Assembly: GCF_012726265.1 (NCBI RefSeq)
Contig: NZ_JAASAG010000001.1
Coordinates: 372,001 to 436,000, forward strand
Origin: Streptomyces sp. HNM0575
Lineage (GTDB): Bacteria; Actinomycetota; Actinomycetes; Streptomycetales; Streptomycetaceae
Length of the DNA stretch: 64,000 bases
Direction of reading: 5' to 3'
The position numbers and the translations under genes were made by a program. Each line of letters opens with the position of its first letter. Position 1 is the stretch's first letter. Below the pieces are notes generated by a model. That model saw only the letters and a program-made list of their open reading frames with translations, searched no databases and had not been told where the DNA came from. Positions 54,927 to 62,653 of this stretch are shown here, in pieces.

Positions 54927-55376
54927 GTGCGTCACATATACCGGTGCCCGCTGCGCTGGTCGGACATGGACGCCTACGGGCACGTCAACAACGTCGTGCA
55001 CCTCCGTTATCTGGAGGAGGCGCGGATCGACTTCATGTTCCGGCTGGCGGGCGAGGCGGTGGCCTCGTCTCCGGACGAGCCGCCGCCGTTCAAGACCGGA
55101 GCGGTGGTGGCGCGGCACGAGATCGACTATGTGCGTCCGCTGTTCCACCGGTACGAGCCGGTCACCGTCGAGACGTGGGTGACGAAGATGAACGCGGCCT
55201 CGACGACCATCGCGTACGAGATCAAGGACGAGGGGACGGTCTATGTGCGGGCGGAGACCGTCATCGTCCCCTACGACCTGGAGAAGGAGCGTCCGCGCCG
55301 GCTGACCGCCGGCGAACGGGCGTTCCTGGAGGACTACTTCGATGACAGCGCGGCAGCCCCGTCTCGTATTCGCTGA
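54927..55376 (+). CDS. Acyl-CoA thioesterase (4HBT hotdog fold)
   Basis: A 149-residue hotdog-fold protein: WSDMDAYGHVNNVVHLRYLEEAR contains the catalytic Asp/His/Asn region of 4-hydroxybenzoyl-CoA thioesterase relatives (read in two parts). Hydrolyses an acyl-CoA. The GTG at 54927 is 19 bases after EttA, so they are probably co-transcribed. It overlaps the next gene by 35 bases. Confidence 0.9.
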   Translation: MRHIYRCPLRWSDMDAYGHVNNVVHLRYLEEARIDFMFRLAGEAVASSPDEPPPFKTGAVVARHEIDYVRPLFHRYEPVTVETWVTKMNAASTTIAYEIKDEGTVYVRAETVIVPYDLEKERPRRLTAGERAFLEDYFDDSAAAPSRIR

Positions 55377-56019
55377 CCCGGGAGAGGCCGCGGGGCTCGA
55401 CGCGTTCCTGCGGCGGCTGCTGCGCTGGGAGAAGGCCGCGGCCGTACGCATCCAGGCCGGGAGCGGGGTGGTCGGGATCTTCGCCAAGCCCGCCCGCTTC
55501 GAAGTGCTCGCGGTGCGTACGGCACGTCTGCTGGAGCCCGCCGGCGCCGACGCCGAGATCGACGTCACCGTCTCGGCGGGCGAACTGCTGGAGGGCGTCG
55601 ACGAGCCGGCCGAGGCCTTCGCGGTTCCCACGGCGGTGACGGGTCCGCCGTGGGCCGGGATGCTGCCGCCGCGCGGGGGCTGGGAGGCGTTCGGCGAGGT
55701 CCCCGCGGACGCGGTACGGGCCGTGGCCGCCGCCGCGGTGGGTGAATTCCGGGAGCGCGCCGAGAAGTTGGGGCAGCAGGAGCGTACCCGCGAGCGGCTC
55801 GACGGGCTCGCCGAGGAGATCTGGTCCCGTCCGCTGGGCAGGACCGAGCTGCCGCTGCGGGCCGTGCATGCCGCGCACGCGCTCGGTTTCCTCGCGGGGG
55901 AGGGGCAGTTGAAGCTGCTCAAGGCGGGGCCGTGGCTGCGGCTGCGCACGCCTGCGGGGTCGGTCGTGGTGCGGAGCAGCCAGGGCAGGGCGCCGGGGCT
56001 GAGCGTCACGCCGGTCTGA
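55342..56019 (+). CDS. Conserved actinobacterial protein of unknown function
   Basis: A 225-residue soluble protein that I do not recognise by family. N-terminus TARQPRLVFADPGEAAGLDAF, a middle rich in Ala/Glu with helical character, and RAVHAAHALGFLAGEGQLKL near the end. No membrane segment or signal peptide. It starts inside the thioesterase gene (35-base overlap, different frame), suggesting coupled translation. Confidence 0.7.
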   Translation: MTARQPRLVFADPGEAAGLDAFLRRLLRWEKAAAVRIQAGSGVVGIFAKPARFEVLAVRTARLLEPAGADAEIDVTVSAGELLEGVDEPAEAFAVPTAVTGPPWAGMLPPRGGWEAFGEVPADAVRAVAAAAVGEFRERAEKLGQQERTRERLDGLAEEIWSRPLGRTELPLRAVHAAHALGFLAGEGQLKLLKAGPWLRLRTPAGSVVVRSSQGRAPGLSVTPV

Positions 56020-56194
56020 GCGGGCCCGCGGCGGGCCCGAGACCGGGCGCGGGGGTGCCTGTTCGCGTTCCGCCGCGCGCCCTTTTGGGCCGTGCGGTCC
56101 CCGGGCTCTCGCGTTCCGAAATCCGGCCTCGCGTCCGGGTGTTGGCGGACTCCGGTGTGCTGGACGCTGAACGGCGGGGACGGTACGGGGAGTT

Positions 56195-56269
56195 GGCTCA
56201 GCCCCGGGACTCGGCTCAGCCCCGGGACTTGGCTCAGCGTCCCGGGAGTCGGCTCAGTCCGGGGAGTTG
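56195..56269. repeat. 18-base tandem repeat at the 3' end of the globin gene
   Basis: Four imperfect copies starting GGCTCAG (56195, 56213, 56231, 56251), the first two nearly identical (GGCTCAGCCCCGGGACT), lie just past and over the last codons of the minus-strand globin gene. The copies contain CCCGGG and may act as a weak terminator. Confidence 0.6.
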
Positions 56270-56655
56270 ACCATGGAGCCCGCGGCGTACACCAGGTAGT
56301 CCCAGAGCTGGCGCTCGTGCTCGGGGGACAGCTCCAGGCTGTCGACGGCGGCCCGCATGTGCTTCAGCCACGCGTCGTGCGCGGCGCGATCGACCTTGAA
56401 CGGCACGTGCCGCATGCGAAGCCGCGGATGCCCCCGCTGGTCACTGTAGGTGCGGGGGCCGCCCCAGTACTGCATGAGGAAGAGCGTCAGCCGCTCCTCG
56501 GCGGGGCCGAGGTCCTCCTCCGGGTACATGGGCCGCAGCACCGGATCCTCGGCGACACCCTGGTAGAAGCGGTGGACCAGCCGGCGGAAGGTGTCCTCGC
56601 CCCCGACCTGCTCGTAGAAGGTCTCCGTCTGCAAACTGCCGCGTGGAATCTCCAT
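56254..56655 (-). CDS. glbO: Group II truncated haemoglobin
   Basis: A 133-residue globin of the TrHbO type. Characteristic segments: [51 protein letters not shown] (proximal His) and [14 protein letters not shown]. Haem-bound oxygen/peroxide chemistry. The ATG at 56655 (MEIPRG) follows GGGGGAC; an ATG at 56667 is possible. It is convergent with the 225-residue protein and divergent from the methyltransferase gene. Confidence 0.93.
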   Translation of the reverse strand: MEIPRGSLQTETFYEQVGGEDTFRRLVHRFYQGVAEDPVLRPMYPEEDLGPAEERLTLFLMQYWGGPRTYSDQRGHPRLRMRHVPFKVDRAAHDAWLKHMRAAVDSLELSPEHERQLWDYLVYAAGSMVNSPD

Positions 56656-56798
56656 CACGTCCCCCATGGTCGCAGACGTACCCGCGGGGCCATCAGCCCT
56701 CGGCCGGTACGGGCCCAGGGGCGAGGGCCGGCCTGGGGGCAGTGGCACGCCCCGCCCCAGGCCTCGCGCGTGCGCCCGCCCCGAAGCACAGTGGAGGC

Positions 56799-57806
56799 AT
56801 GCCAGGTGCTCCGGATCTCGTGCGGCAGATCGTCGCGGGCGGTGCGCTCGCGGATCCGGCGTGGCTGGTGGCCTTCACCGAGGTGCCGCGCGAGCTGTTC
56901 GTGCCGTACTACTACGTCGCCGTCACCGGCGGCGGCCGGGAGCGGCTGTGGCGGGACGACCCCGACCCGGAACGACGGCGGCGCTGGCTGGAAGGCGTCT
57001 ACGACGACACACCGCTGGCGACGCGGGTGCGCGACGGCGAGCTGGTCTCCTCCAGCAGCCAGCCGTCCCTGATGGCGCGCATGCTGGACTCCCTGGACGT
57101 ACGGGACGGGATGGGCGTGCTGGAGATCGGCACCGGTTCCGGATACAACGCGGCGCTGCTCTCCCACCGCCTCGGCGACGCCCACGTCACCAGCGTCGAC
57201 CTGGATCCGGGCATCACGACGGCCGCCCGCGAGCATCTGGCCGCCGCCGGGTACCGGCCGCGGGTCGTCACGGGCGACGGTGCGCTCGGGGTGCCCGCGA
57301 ACGCTCCGTACGACCGCGTGATCGCGACGTGTGCGGTGCCCGCCGTGCCCGCGGCCTGGCTGGCCCAGTGCGTACGAGGGGCGCTGATCCTCGCGCCCGT
57401 GGGCACCGGTCTGGTGGCGCTGCGCGTGGACGGACCGGGCGACGGGGAGGGGCGCTTCCTGCCGACGCCGGCGTTCTTCGTGCCGCTGCGCGGGGGCGCT
57501 GCTCCGCCCTCCGCCCCGCCCTCCGCCCCGACCTCCGCGACGCGGTCCGGGGCGGCGGATCGGACCGGGGAGCGATCCGGGGCCGGAGTCCTGCGTGGCG
57601 TCCCGCGGCACGCACAGCGGCAGGACTCCTTCCACTTCCTCTTCGGCCTCGTCGGGGGTCCGTTGGATCCGTGCGACGTGTACGAGCTGTGGCGCTGCGC
57701 CGGGCGTCCGGACCGGGAGCGCTACGGCCTGACCGTTCGCGACGGCGTGCAGTGGGCGTGGCTCGACGATCCGGACGGGCCGCACACCTGGCCGCTCGGC
57801 GGATGA
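56799..57806 (+). CDS. Protein-L-isoaspartate methyltransferase-like SAM methyltransferase
   Basis: A 335-residue methyltransferase. Near the N-terminus it has the PCMT-like segments [27 protein letters not shown]; the SAM loop [16 protein letters not shown] (about 105-120); VTSVDLDP; and [12 protein letters not shown]. The C-terminal 120 residues include a Pro/Ser/Ala repeat ([10 protein letters not shown]). Protein-repair (isoaspartate) or a related O-methylation of an actinobacterial peptide is possible. The ATG at 56799 follows GTGGAGG. Confidence 0.82.
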   Translation: MPGAPDLVRQIVAGGALADPAWLVAFTEVPRELFVPYYYVAVTGGGRERLWRDDPDPERRRRWLEGVYDDTPLATRVRDGELVSSSSQPSLMARMLDSLDVRDGMGVLEIGTGSGYNAALLSHRLGDAHVTSVDLDPGITTAAREHLAAAGYRPRVVTGDGALGVPANAPYDRVIATCAVPAVPAAWLAQCVRGALILAPVGTGLVALRVDGPGDGEGRFLPTPAFFVPLRGGAAPPSAPPSAPTSATRSGAADRTGERSGAGVLRGVPRHAQRQDSFHFLFGLVGGPLDPCDVYELWRCAGRPDRERYGLTVRDGVQWAWLDDPDGPHTWPLGG

Positions 57807-58033
57807 GCGCGTGCCCCGACCTCGACCCGGTCTCGACCTGACCCGGCCCGCCGGTCCCGGCCCGTCGGCCACGGTCCGCCTTTCCCGCCCCGCCGTTGCC
57901 CGTCCCGCTGTCGGCCGACGAATCCCCTCCGGCTGACGCGCTCTTCATTCGACGGATGTGAACTTCCGCACTCCGGAAGGGAATCGGTGATCGCCCCCTC
58001 CAGTCACGGCGCCCGGGCGTCTAGTTTCGAGGG

Positions 58034-58768
58034 ATGCTCACCGGGTGGCCCTACCTCGCCCTCCTCGGAGGGACGGTGCTGCTCGGGTCCTCCGTGCAGC
58101 GGCTGGCCGGCATCGGTTTCGGAATGCTCGCCGCTCCCGGCCTGGTGCTGCTGATGGGTCCGGTGCAGGGCGTCGCACTGGTCAACTGCGCGGGCGTCGT
58201 CATCGGTGTCGCGGGACTCGCGACGAGCTGGCCGTACGTGCGGCTGCGCACGATGGTCCCGCTGGTCGCCGCCGCCGCCCTCACCGTTCCGCTCGGCGCG
58301 TGGCTCGCGCTGCGGCTGCCGGAGCCGGTGCTGCTGACCGGCCTGGGCGTGCTCATCACCGCCGCGGTGCTGCTGGTGATCTGCGGTGCCCGCGTGCGGG
58401 CGCTGCACGGCAGGGCAGGGGCCGTGGCGGCGGGCGCGGCCAGCGGATTCATGAACTCGGCCGCCGGTTCGGGCGGTCCGGCGCTCTCCCTGTACGCGGT
58501 CAACGCGGGCTGGACGGCAGGGGAGTTCGTGCCCAACGCACAGTTCTACGGGCTCGTCGTCAACCTCATGTCCGCAGCCGCCAAGGGGCTGCCCCAACTC
58601 ACCCGCCCCGCCTGGCTGCTGGTCGCCGCGACGATGGGCACGGGCATCGTGCTGGGGCATCTGCTCGCCGCCCGTACGCCCGAGAAGGGGGCGCGCCGCA
58701 TCATTCTGGGGCTCGCGCTCGCGGGCGGTGTCGCCACGGGCGCGAAGGGGCTGTGGCTGCTGGCCTGA
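58034..58768 (+). CDS. TauE/SafE-family membrane permease
   Basis: A 244-residue protein with about seven membrane segments and the family's Gly-rich repeats (AGIGFGMLAAPGLVLLMGP; the second half SGFMNSAAGSGGPALSLYAV). Family members export sulphonates, sulphite or organic acids. The ATG at 58034 lacks a clear ribosome site. Alone between the methyltransferase and a 645-base gap; substrate unknown. Confidence 0.87.
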   Translation: MLTGWPYLALLGGTVLLGSSVQRLAGIGFGMLAAPGLVLLMGPVQGVALVNCAGVVIGVAGLATSWPYVRLRTMVPLVAAAALTVPLGAWLALRLPEPVLLTGLGVLITAAVLLVICGARVRALHGRAGAVAAGAASGFMNSAAGSGGPALSLYAVNAGWTAGEFVPNAQFYGLVVNLMSAAAKGLPQLTRPAWLLVAATMGTGIVLGHLLAARTPEKGARRIILGLALAGGVATGAKGLWLLA

Positions 58769-59412
58769 GCGCGGCGACGGGCGGCCCGGCCCTGGTGGGG
58801 CGACGGCGCGAGGGGAACCGGGCCCGCGGACGCGGCGTGTTGAGAACGGAGAGGGGCGCGGGAAGGACTCCGGTGGACCCTGCGCAGATCCCGATCCGAA
58901 CAAGATCCCTGTGGAAACAGTGTGGTTGGTGTTCCCCGTGGCCATACTCTGGCCGTGGGACCCCGACCCGCTGCGACGGACACATCGCACGACGTGAGCC
59001 GGGAAGGCGGTCCGGCGACGACCAGGGGGAGGGGCGAACAAGCCTTGAAACAGCCGTACTCGGGGCGGGCGGCGCGGTCCTGGGCGCCCGCCGCCGCGAC
59101 GCCCTGCGGTCACCCCCGCCTCAATGATCGCGGCCACGATCGCGGCCTCTGCTTCCGGTCGTTCCACAGCAGTCGTCGACCGTGCAGCTGTTCCGCGGTG
59201 AGGATGGGTACGGACGACGGGGGGAGCGACGCCGTTCCGTAGCGCCGGGTCCGGCGGTCCGGGCGGCCGGGAGACCGGGAGACCGGCACCGGAGTGCGGC
59301 GGCGCACCGGCATCACGGCCCGCCCGCCCACGACTTCAGAGCACCGGCGACCGGAACACCATCACAGAGACCACCACTGAAGAAGGCCACTACAGAAGCA
59401 GCGAGGTGATCG
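58769..59412. other. Long non-genic stretch upstream of the signalling cluster
   Basis: This 644-base region carries no complete gene that I can support. The frame that starts at 58922 ends at 59242 and has no signal peptide, lipobox or family-like sequence. A direct repeat GATCGCGGCC (59127-59136 and 59139-59148) and GAGACCGG (59269-59284 region) are present. It must contain the promoter of the coiled-coil/PP2C/VWA operon. It is where relatives could carry a GlnH-like binding protein; here none is intact. Confidence 0.5.
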
Positions 59413-60747
59413 ATGGGGCCCGCGGGACCCACCGGACCGGTGATGAGCCGGGAGGAGGCCGACCGTGCTCTCGAACGGCTCACCGCCGAACACGAGGCGG
59501 TCGAGTCGTCGTTGCTCGCGCTCCAGGACCACGCGGGCCGCCGCCTGCTCGAAGGCGCCGACCTCACCGGAATCACCGCCCGGCGCTGGGCGGAGGCCGA
59601 AGAGGCCATCACCCGGCTGTGGAACGTCTTCGAGCACTACAGCGGCGCCCTCGAAAAGGCGCAGGAAGTCCGTGAGCGCCGTCGCTGGCCCAGCCGCGAC
59701 GACCTCGGCGAGCTGACGCGGCTGCTGCGCGGTCCCCGTACGGTCCCGGGCAGCGTGCTGCCCGAGGGCGCCGCGCCCGGCGGAGCCGACGGCAGCGAGG
59801 GCCCGCGGCTGGCGGAGGAAGTGACGCTCGGCGGGCTCGTCGAGTGGATGAACGGCTGGTACGCACAGGCCCTCGACGTCGTCGCGGCCGCCGACTCGGT
59901 CTGGTCGGCGCTGCCCGCCCGCATAGACATGCTCGCCGCCGAACTGCGCCGGGTGCGCTCCCTCGCGCACTCCGTCGGCGTGCGCCCCGGTGAGCACCCG
60001 GCCGGTGACGATCTGGAACGTACGACGGAGGAACTGACCGCGCTGCGCGGCGAGGTGGTCTCCGACCCGCTCGCCTTCTGGACCCCGGCGGGCGGCAGCA
60101 GCGCCCCCGGCGGCGGGAGGCCCGACACGTCGCGTTACGACCGCGCGGCGCGCCAACTGGAGGACATCCGCCGGGAGATCGACGCGGTGCTCAACGTCCG
60201 CCAGGACTCGGAGCAGCGGCTGATGAACCTGCGGGACGTGCTGTCGCGCGCCGACCGCACGCTCGCGGAGGCCCGTGAGGCGCGCGGCGAGGTGCTGGCG
60301 AAGATCGCGGCCTCCGAGGTGCCCGCGGTGAGCGGGCCCGCCACGGCGCTGCACGAGCAGCTGACGGCCGCCGCCGAGTACCGGCGCCGCTCACAGTGGC
60401 ACCGGCTCTCGCCCCTGCTGGAGAGCCTGGAGCAGCGCGCCGACGACGAACTGGACCGTGCGCGGGCCCAACTCGCCGCCGTCACCGCTCCGTTGGCGGT
60501 ACGGGCGGAACTGCGCGGGCGCCTGGACGCGTACAAGGCGAAGGTGGCACAGCAGGGCATGGCGGGGGACCGGATGCTGATCGAGCGTTACGACGCGGCA
60601 CGCCGCATGCTGTGGAGCGCGCCCTGCGATCTGCGGGCGGCCGAGGACGCGGTGCTGCGTTACCAGCACGCCGCACAGGACGTACTGCTTGCGCGGCAGG
60701 ACGGGGGCGGCGGTCCCGCACGCGCGGAGGGGGTGGCGGACTCGTGA
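59413..60747 (+). CDS. Coiled-coil GlnX-like protein of the phospho-signalling cluster
   Basis: A 444-residue helical protein without clear membrane segments. Predominantly coiled coil (about 12-95 and 230-360, for example LEDIRREIDAVLNVRQDSEQ). The C-terminal domain (about 365-435: LRGRLDAYKAKVAQQGMAGD, then ARRMLWSAPCDLRAAEDAV) resembles the domain shared by actinobacterial GlnX and PknG-type kinases in the glutamate-sensing pathway; similarity recognised by eye only. The ATG at 59413 follows GAGGTG. It precedes the PP2C and VWA genes in the same operon. Confidence 0.65.
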   Translation: MGPAGPTGPVMSREEADRALERLTAEHEAVESSLLALQDHAGRRLLEGADLTGITARRWAEAEEAITRLWNVFEHYSGALEKAQEVRERRRWPSRDDLGELTRLLRGPRTVPGSVLPEGAAPGGADGSEGPRLAEEVTLGGLVEWMNGWYAQALDVVAAADSVWSALPARIDMLAAELRRVRSLAHSVGVRPGEHPAGDDLERTTEELTALRGEVVSDPLAFWTPAGGSSAPGGGRPDTSRYDRAARQLEDIRREIDAVLNVRQDSEQRLMNLRDVLSRADRTLAEAREARGEVLAKIAASEVPAVSGPATALHEQLTAAAEYRRRSQWHRLSPLLESLEQRADDELDRARAQLAAVTAPLAVRAELRGRLDAYKAKVAQQGMAGDRMLIERYDAARRMLWSAPCDLRAAEDAVLRYQHAAQDVLLARQDGGGGPARAEGVADS

Positions 60748-60974
60748 CCGGTGAACGGGGCGGGGCCGGCCGCCCCGACCGCGGGAGCGCCGAGGCGCGT
60801 GCCGAAGCGACTGCCGGCGCGTGTGCCGGTAAACGTGCTGGTGGCCGTACCGGTGGCCGTGCTGGTTGGCGTGCCGGTGAGGCGGGCGGGCCGGCCGGGC
60901 TCGCGCGCTCCGGCACCGAGAGGAATGAACCGGCGGAACGGACTTGCCGCTTCCGCCCCTGGACGTGGGTGTGA
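60744..60974 (+). CDS. Possible 76-residue low-complexity coupled ORF
   Basis: An open frame starting GTG 60744 that overlaps the coiled-coil stop by four bases (GTGA) and ending TGA 60972-60974, which overlaps a GTG of the PP2C gene. The product is Gly/Ala/Arg-rich with a 12-base repeat coding GGRT-GGRA. Composition (T at many third positions) is unlike its neighbours, so it may be only a spacer. I include it because of the double coupling. Confidence 0.25.
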   Translation: MTGERGGAGRPDRGSAEARAEATAGACAGKRAGGRTGGRAGWRAGEAGGPAGLARSGTERNEPAERTCRFRPWTWV

Positions 60975-60976
60975 CC

Positions 60977-62512
60977 ATGCTTGATCGACTGTCCGCGTGT
61001 CCGAGCTGCGCCGAGCCGCCGGCGGCGGGGGAACGCTACTGCGCGGTGTGCGGCGCCGATCTGGCGGCGGCCCGTCAGGCGGCCGGGGTGCCTCCGGCGC
61101 CCTCTGTGCCGCCCGCGCCCTCCGTACCCCCTGCGCCCTCGGCACCGCCGGCGCCTTCCGTACCGCCCGCGCCTTCCGCACCGCCCGCGCCCCCGGCGGC
61201 CGCCGTGCCCCCGCCGCCCGCTGCCGGGCCGGCGGGCGAGCCGGACTTCACGCTGGCACCGGCGGAGGAAGCAGCTCCGGCCACGCTGCCCGACTATCCG
61301 GTGCAGGGCCCGCCGGTCGAGGGGCCCGGGGTGCAGGGACCGCCCGTGCAGGGCCCGCCCGTACCGCCGCCGTCGCCCCCGCCTCCGCTGCCCCCGTCGG
61401 CCACGCACGAGCAGCCGCCGCCGGGCGTGCCCGGTGCTCCCGTCGCGCCCGGAGGACCCGTCGTCCCCGGCGCACCGGACGTGCCCGGCGCACCGGACGT
61501 GCCCGGCGCACCGGACGTGCCCGGCGTGCCCGGCGCACCCGGGACTCCCGCCGCGCCCGACCCGCGCGCCGCCGATCCCCGCGTCACGCTGGACGACTCG
61601 CCCATGGAGACGGCGAGTTGTGTCGCCTGCGGCACCGGCGCCGTGGACGGCGACGGCTACTGCGACCACTGCGGTCACAAGCAGCCGCGCGAACGCGACC
61701 ACATGGAGAGCACGTTGCCGTCGGTGGCCGCGGCCAGCGACCGCGGTTTGCGCCACCACCGCAACGAGGACTTCTTCTCGCTGTACGAGGCGGTCACGCC
61801 CGCCGGGGCCCCCGCGACCATCGCCGTGGTCTGCGACGGCGTCTCCTCCGCGACGCGCCCCGACGACGCCTCGGCCGCCGCCGCCCGCGCCGCGGGGGCG
61901 TCGATGCGCGACTCCGTGCCGCAGGGGGCGCCCGCGCAGCAGGCCATGCACAACGCGCTCGTCGTGGCCGCCGAAGCGGTCACCGCGCTCGCCGCCGAGG
62001 GCCCCAACGAGCCCTCGAAGAACGCCCCGGCCTGCACCATCGTCGGTGCGCTCACGGCGGAGGGCATTCTGACCGTCGGCTGGATCGGGGACAGCCGCGC
62101 CTACTGGGTGCCCGACGAACAGGGCGCTCCGCCCGCCCGGTTGACCGAGGACGACTCGTGGGCCGCGCAGATGGTCGCGGCCGGTCTGATGACGGAGGAC
62201 GAGGCCTACGCGGACGCACGCGCGCACGCCATCACGGGCTGGCTCGGGGCGGACGCCTACGAAGTGGAGCCGCACACCGCGTCGTACAAACCGGAGGGCA
62301 CCGGCGTGGTGATCGTGTGCACCGACGGGCTCTGGAACTACGCGGAGTCCGCCGAGCAGATGGCGGCGGTCGTGCCCGGCGACGGCCGTACGCGTCCGCT
62401 GCACGCCGCGCAGCGGCTCGTCGGGTTCGCGCTCGACGGGGGCGGTCACGACAACGCGACGGTGGCCGTCATTCCCTTCCCGTCTCCGTCGGAGGGAGCG
62501 GTCACGGACTGA
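60977..62512 (+). CDS. PP2C serine/threonine phosphatase with two zinc ribbons
   Basis: A 511-residue protein. Zinc ribbon 1: CPSC and CAVC (about 8-28). Residues 35-210 are Pro/Ala/Gly-rich repeats (see 61091-61198 and 61463-61516). Zinc ribbon 2: CVACGTGAVDGDGYCDHCG (about 214-232). The PP2C domain (about 245-505) carries RHHRNEDFFSL, VVCDGVSSA, VGWIGDSRAYWV, CTDGLWNY and GGHDNATVAV, with the metal-binding Asp residues conserved. Cytoplasmic, no membrane segment. It is expected to reverse serine/threonine phosphorylation by a kinase probably encoded just right of this window. ATG 60977 chosen; GTG 60971 in frame overlaps the preceding stop. Confidence 0.9.
   Translation: MLDRLSACPSCAEPPAAGERYCAVCGADLAAARQAAGVPPAPSVPPAPSVPPAPSAPPAPSVPPAPSAPPAPPAAAVPPPPAAGPAGEPDFTLAPAEEAAPATLPDYPVQGPPVEGPGVQGPPVQGPPVPPPSPPPPLPPSATHEQPPPGVPGAPVAPGGPVVPGAPDVPGAPDVPGAPDVPGVPGAPGTPAAPDPRAADPRVTLDDSPMETASCVACGTGAVDGDGYCDHCGHKQPRERDHMESTLPSVAAASDRGLRHHRNEDFFSLYEAVTPAGAPATIAVVCDGVSSATRPDDASAAAARAAGASMRDSVPQGAPAQQAMHNALVVAAEAVTALAAEGPNEPSKNAPACTIVGALTAEGILTVGWIGDSRAYWVPDEQGAPPARLTEDDSWAAQMVAAGLMTEDEAYADARAHAITGWLGADAYEVEPHTASYKPEGTGVVIVCTDGLWNYAESAEQMAAVVPGDGRTRPLHAAQRLVGFALDGGGHDNATVAVIPFPSPSEGAVTD
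61091..61198 (+). repeat. 18-base coding repeat (PPAPS(V/A))
   Basis: Six tandem 18-base units encode PPAPSV/PPAPSA in the linker of the PP2C protein. They are in frame and of coding period, not CRISPR. Confidence 0.8.
61463..61516 (+). repeat. 18-base coding repeat (VPGAPD)
   Basis: Three near-identical 18-base units encode VPGAPD in the second half of the PP2C linker. The copies differ at one base. Confidence 0.8.
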
Positions 62513-62653
62513 GGCGGCGCGTACACCGGGCCGGGCGCCGCGCGAGGAGCCGTGCGAGGGGCCGGGCGGTGCGGGAAGCGGAACCGCCGCGGGCGCTCCG
62601 GGCGTCTTCGCGCCTCCCACGATGCTTCCCTACGCACGGAGCAGGAGCGGAAC

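Noticed and set aside
58922..59242. A 106-residue plus-strand frame
   Set aside because: No signal peptide, no lipobox, no recognisable domain and no clear ribosome site.
61091..61516. Periodic repeats resembling an array
   Set aside because: Units are 18 bases, contiguous and in coding frame (PPAPSV, VPGAPD); there are no spacers, so this is not a CRISPR array.
60482..62620. A 712-residue minus-strand frame
   Set aside because: Antisense shadow of the PP2C gene; extremely Gly/Arg-rich.
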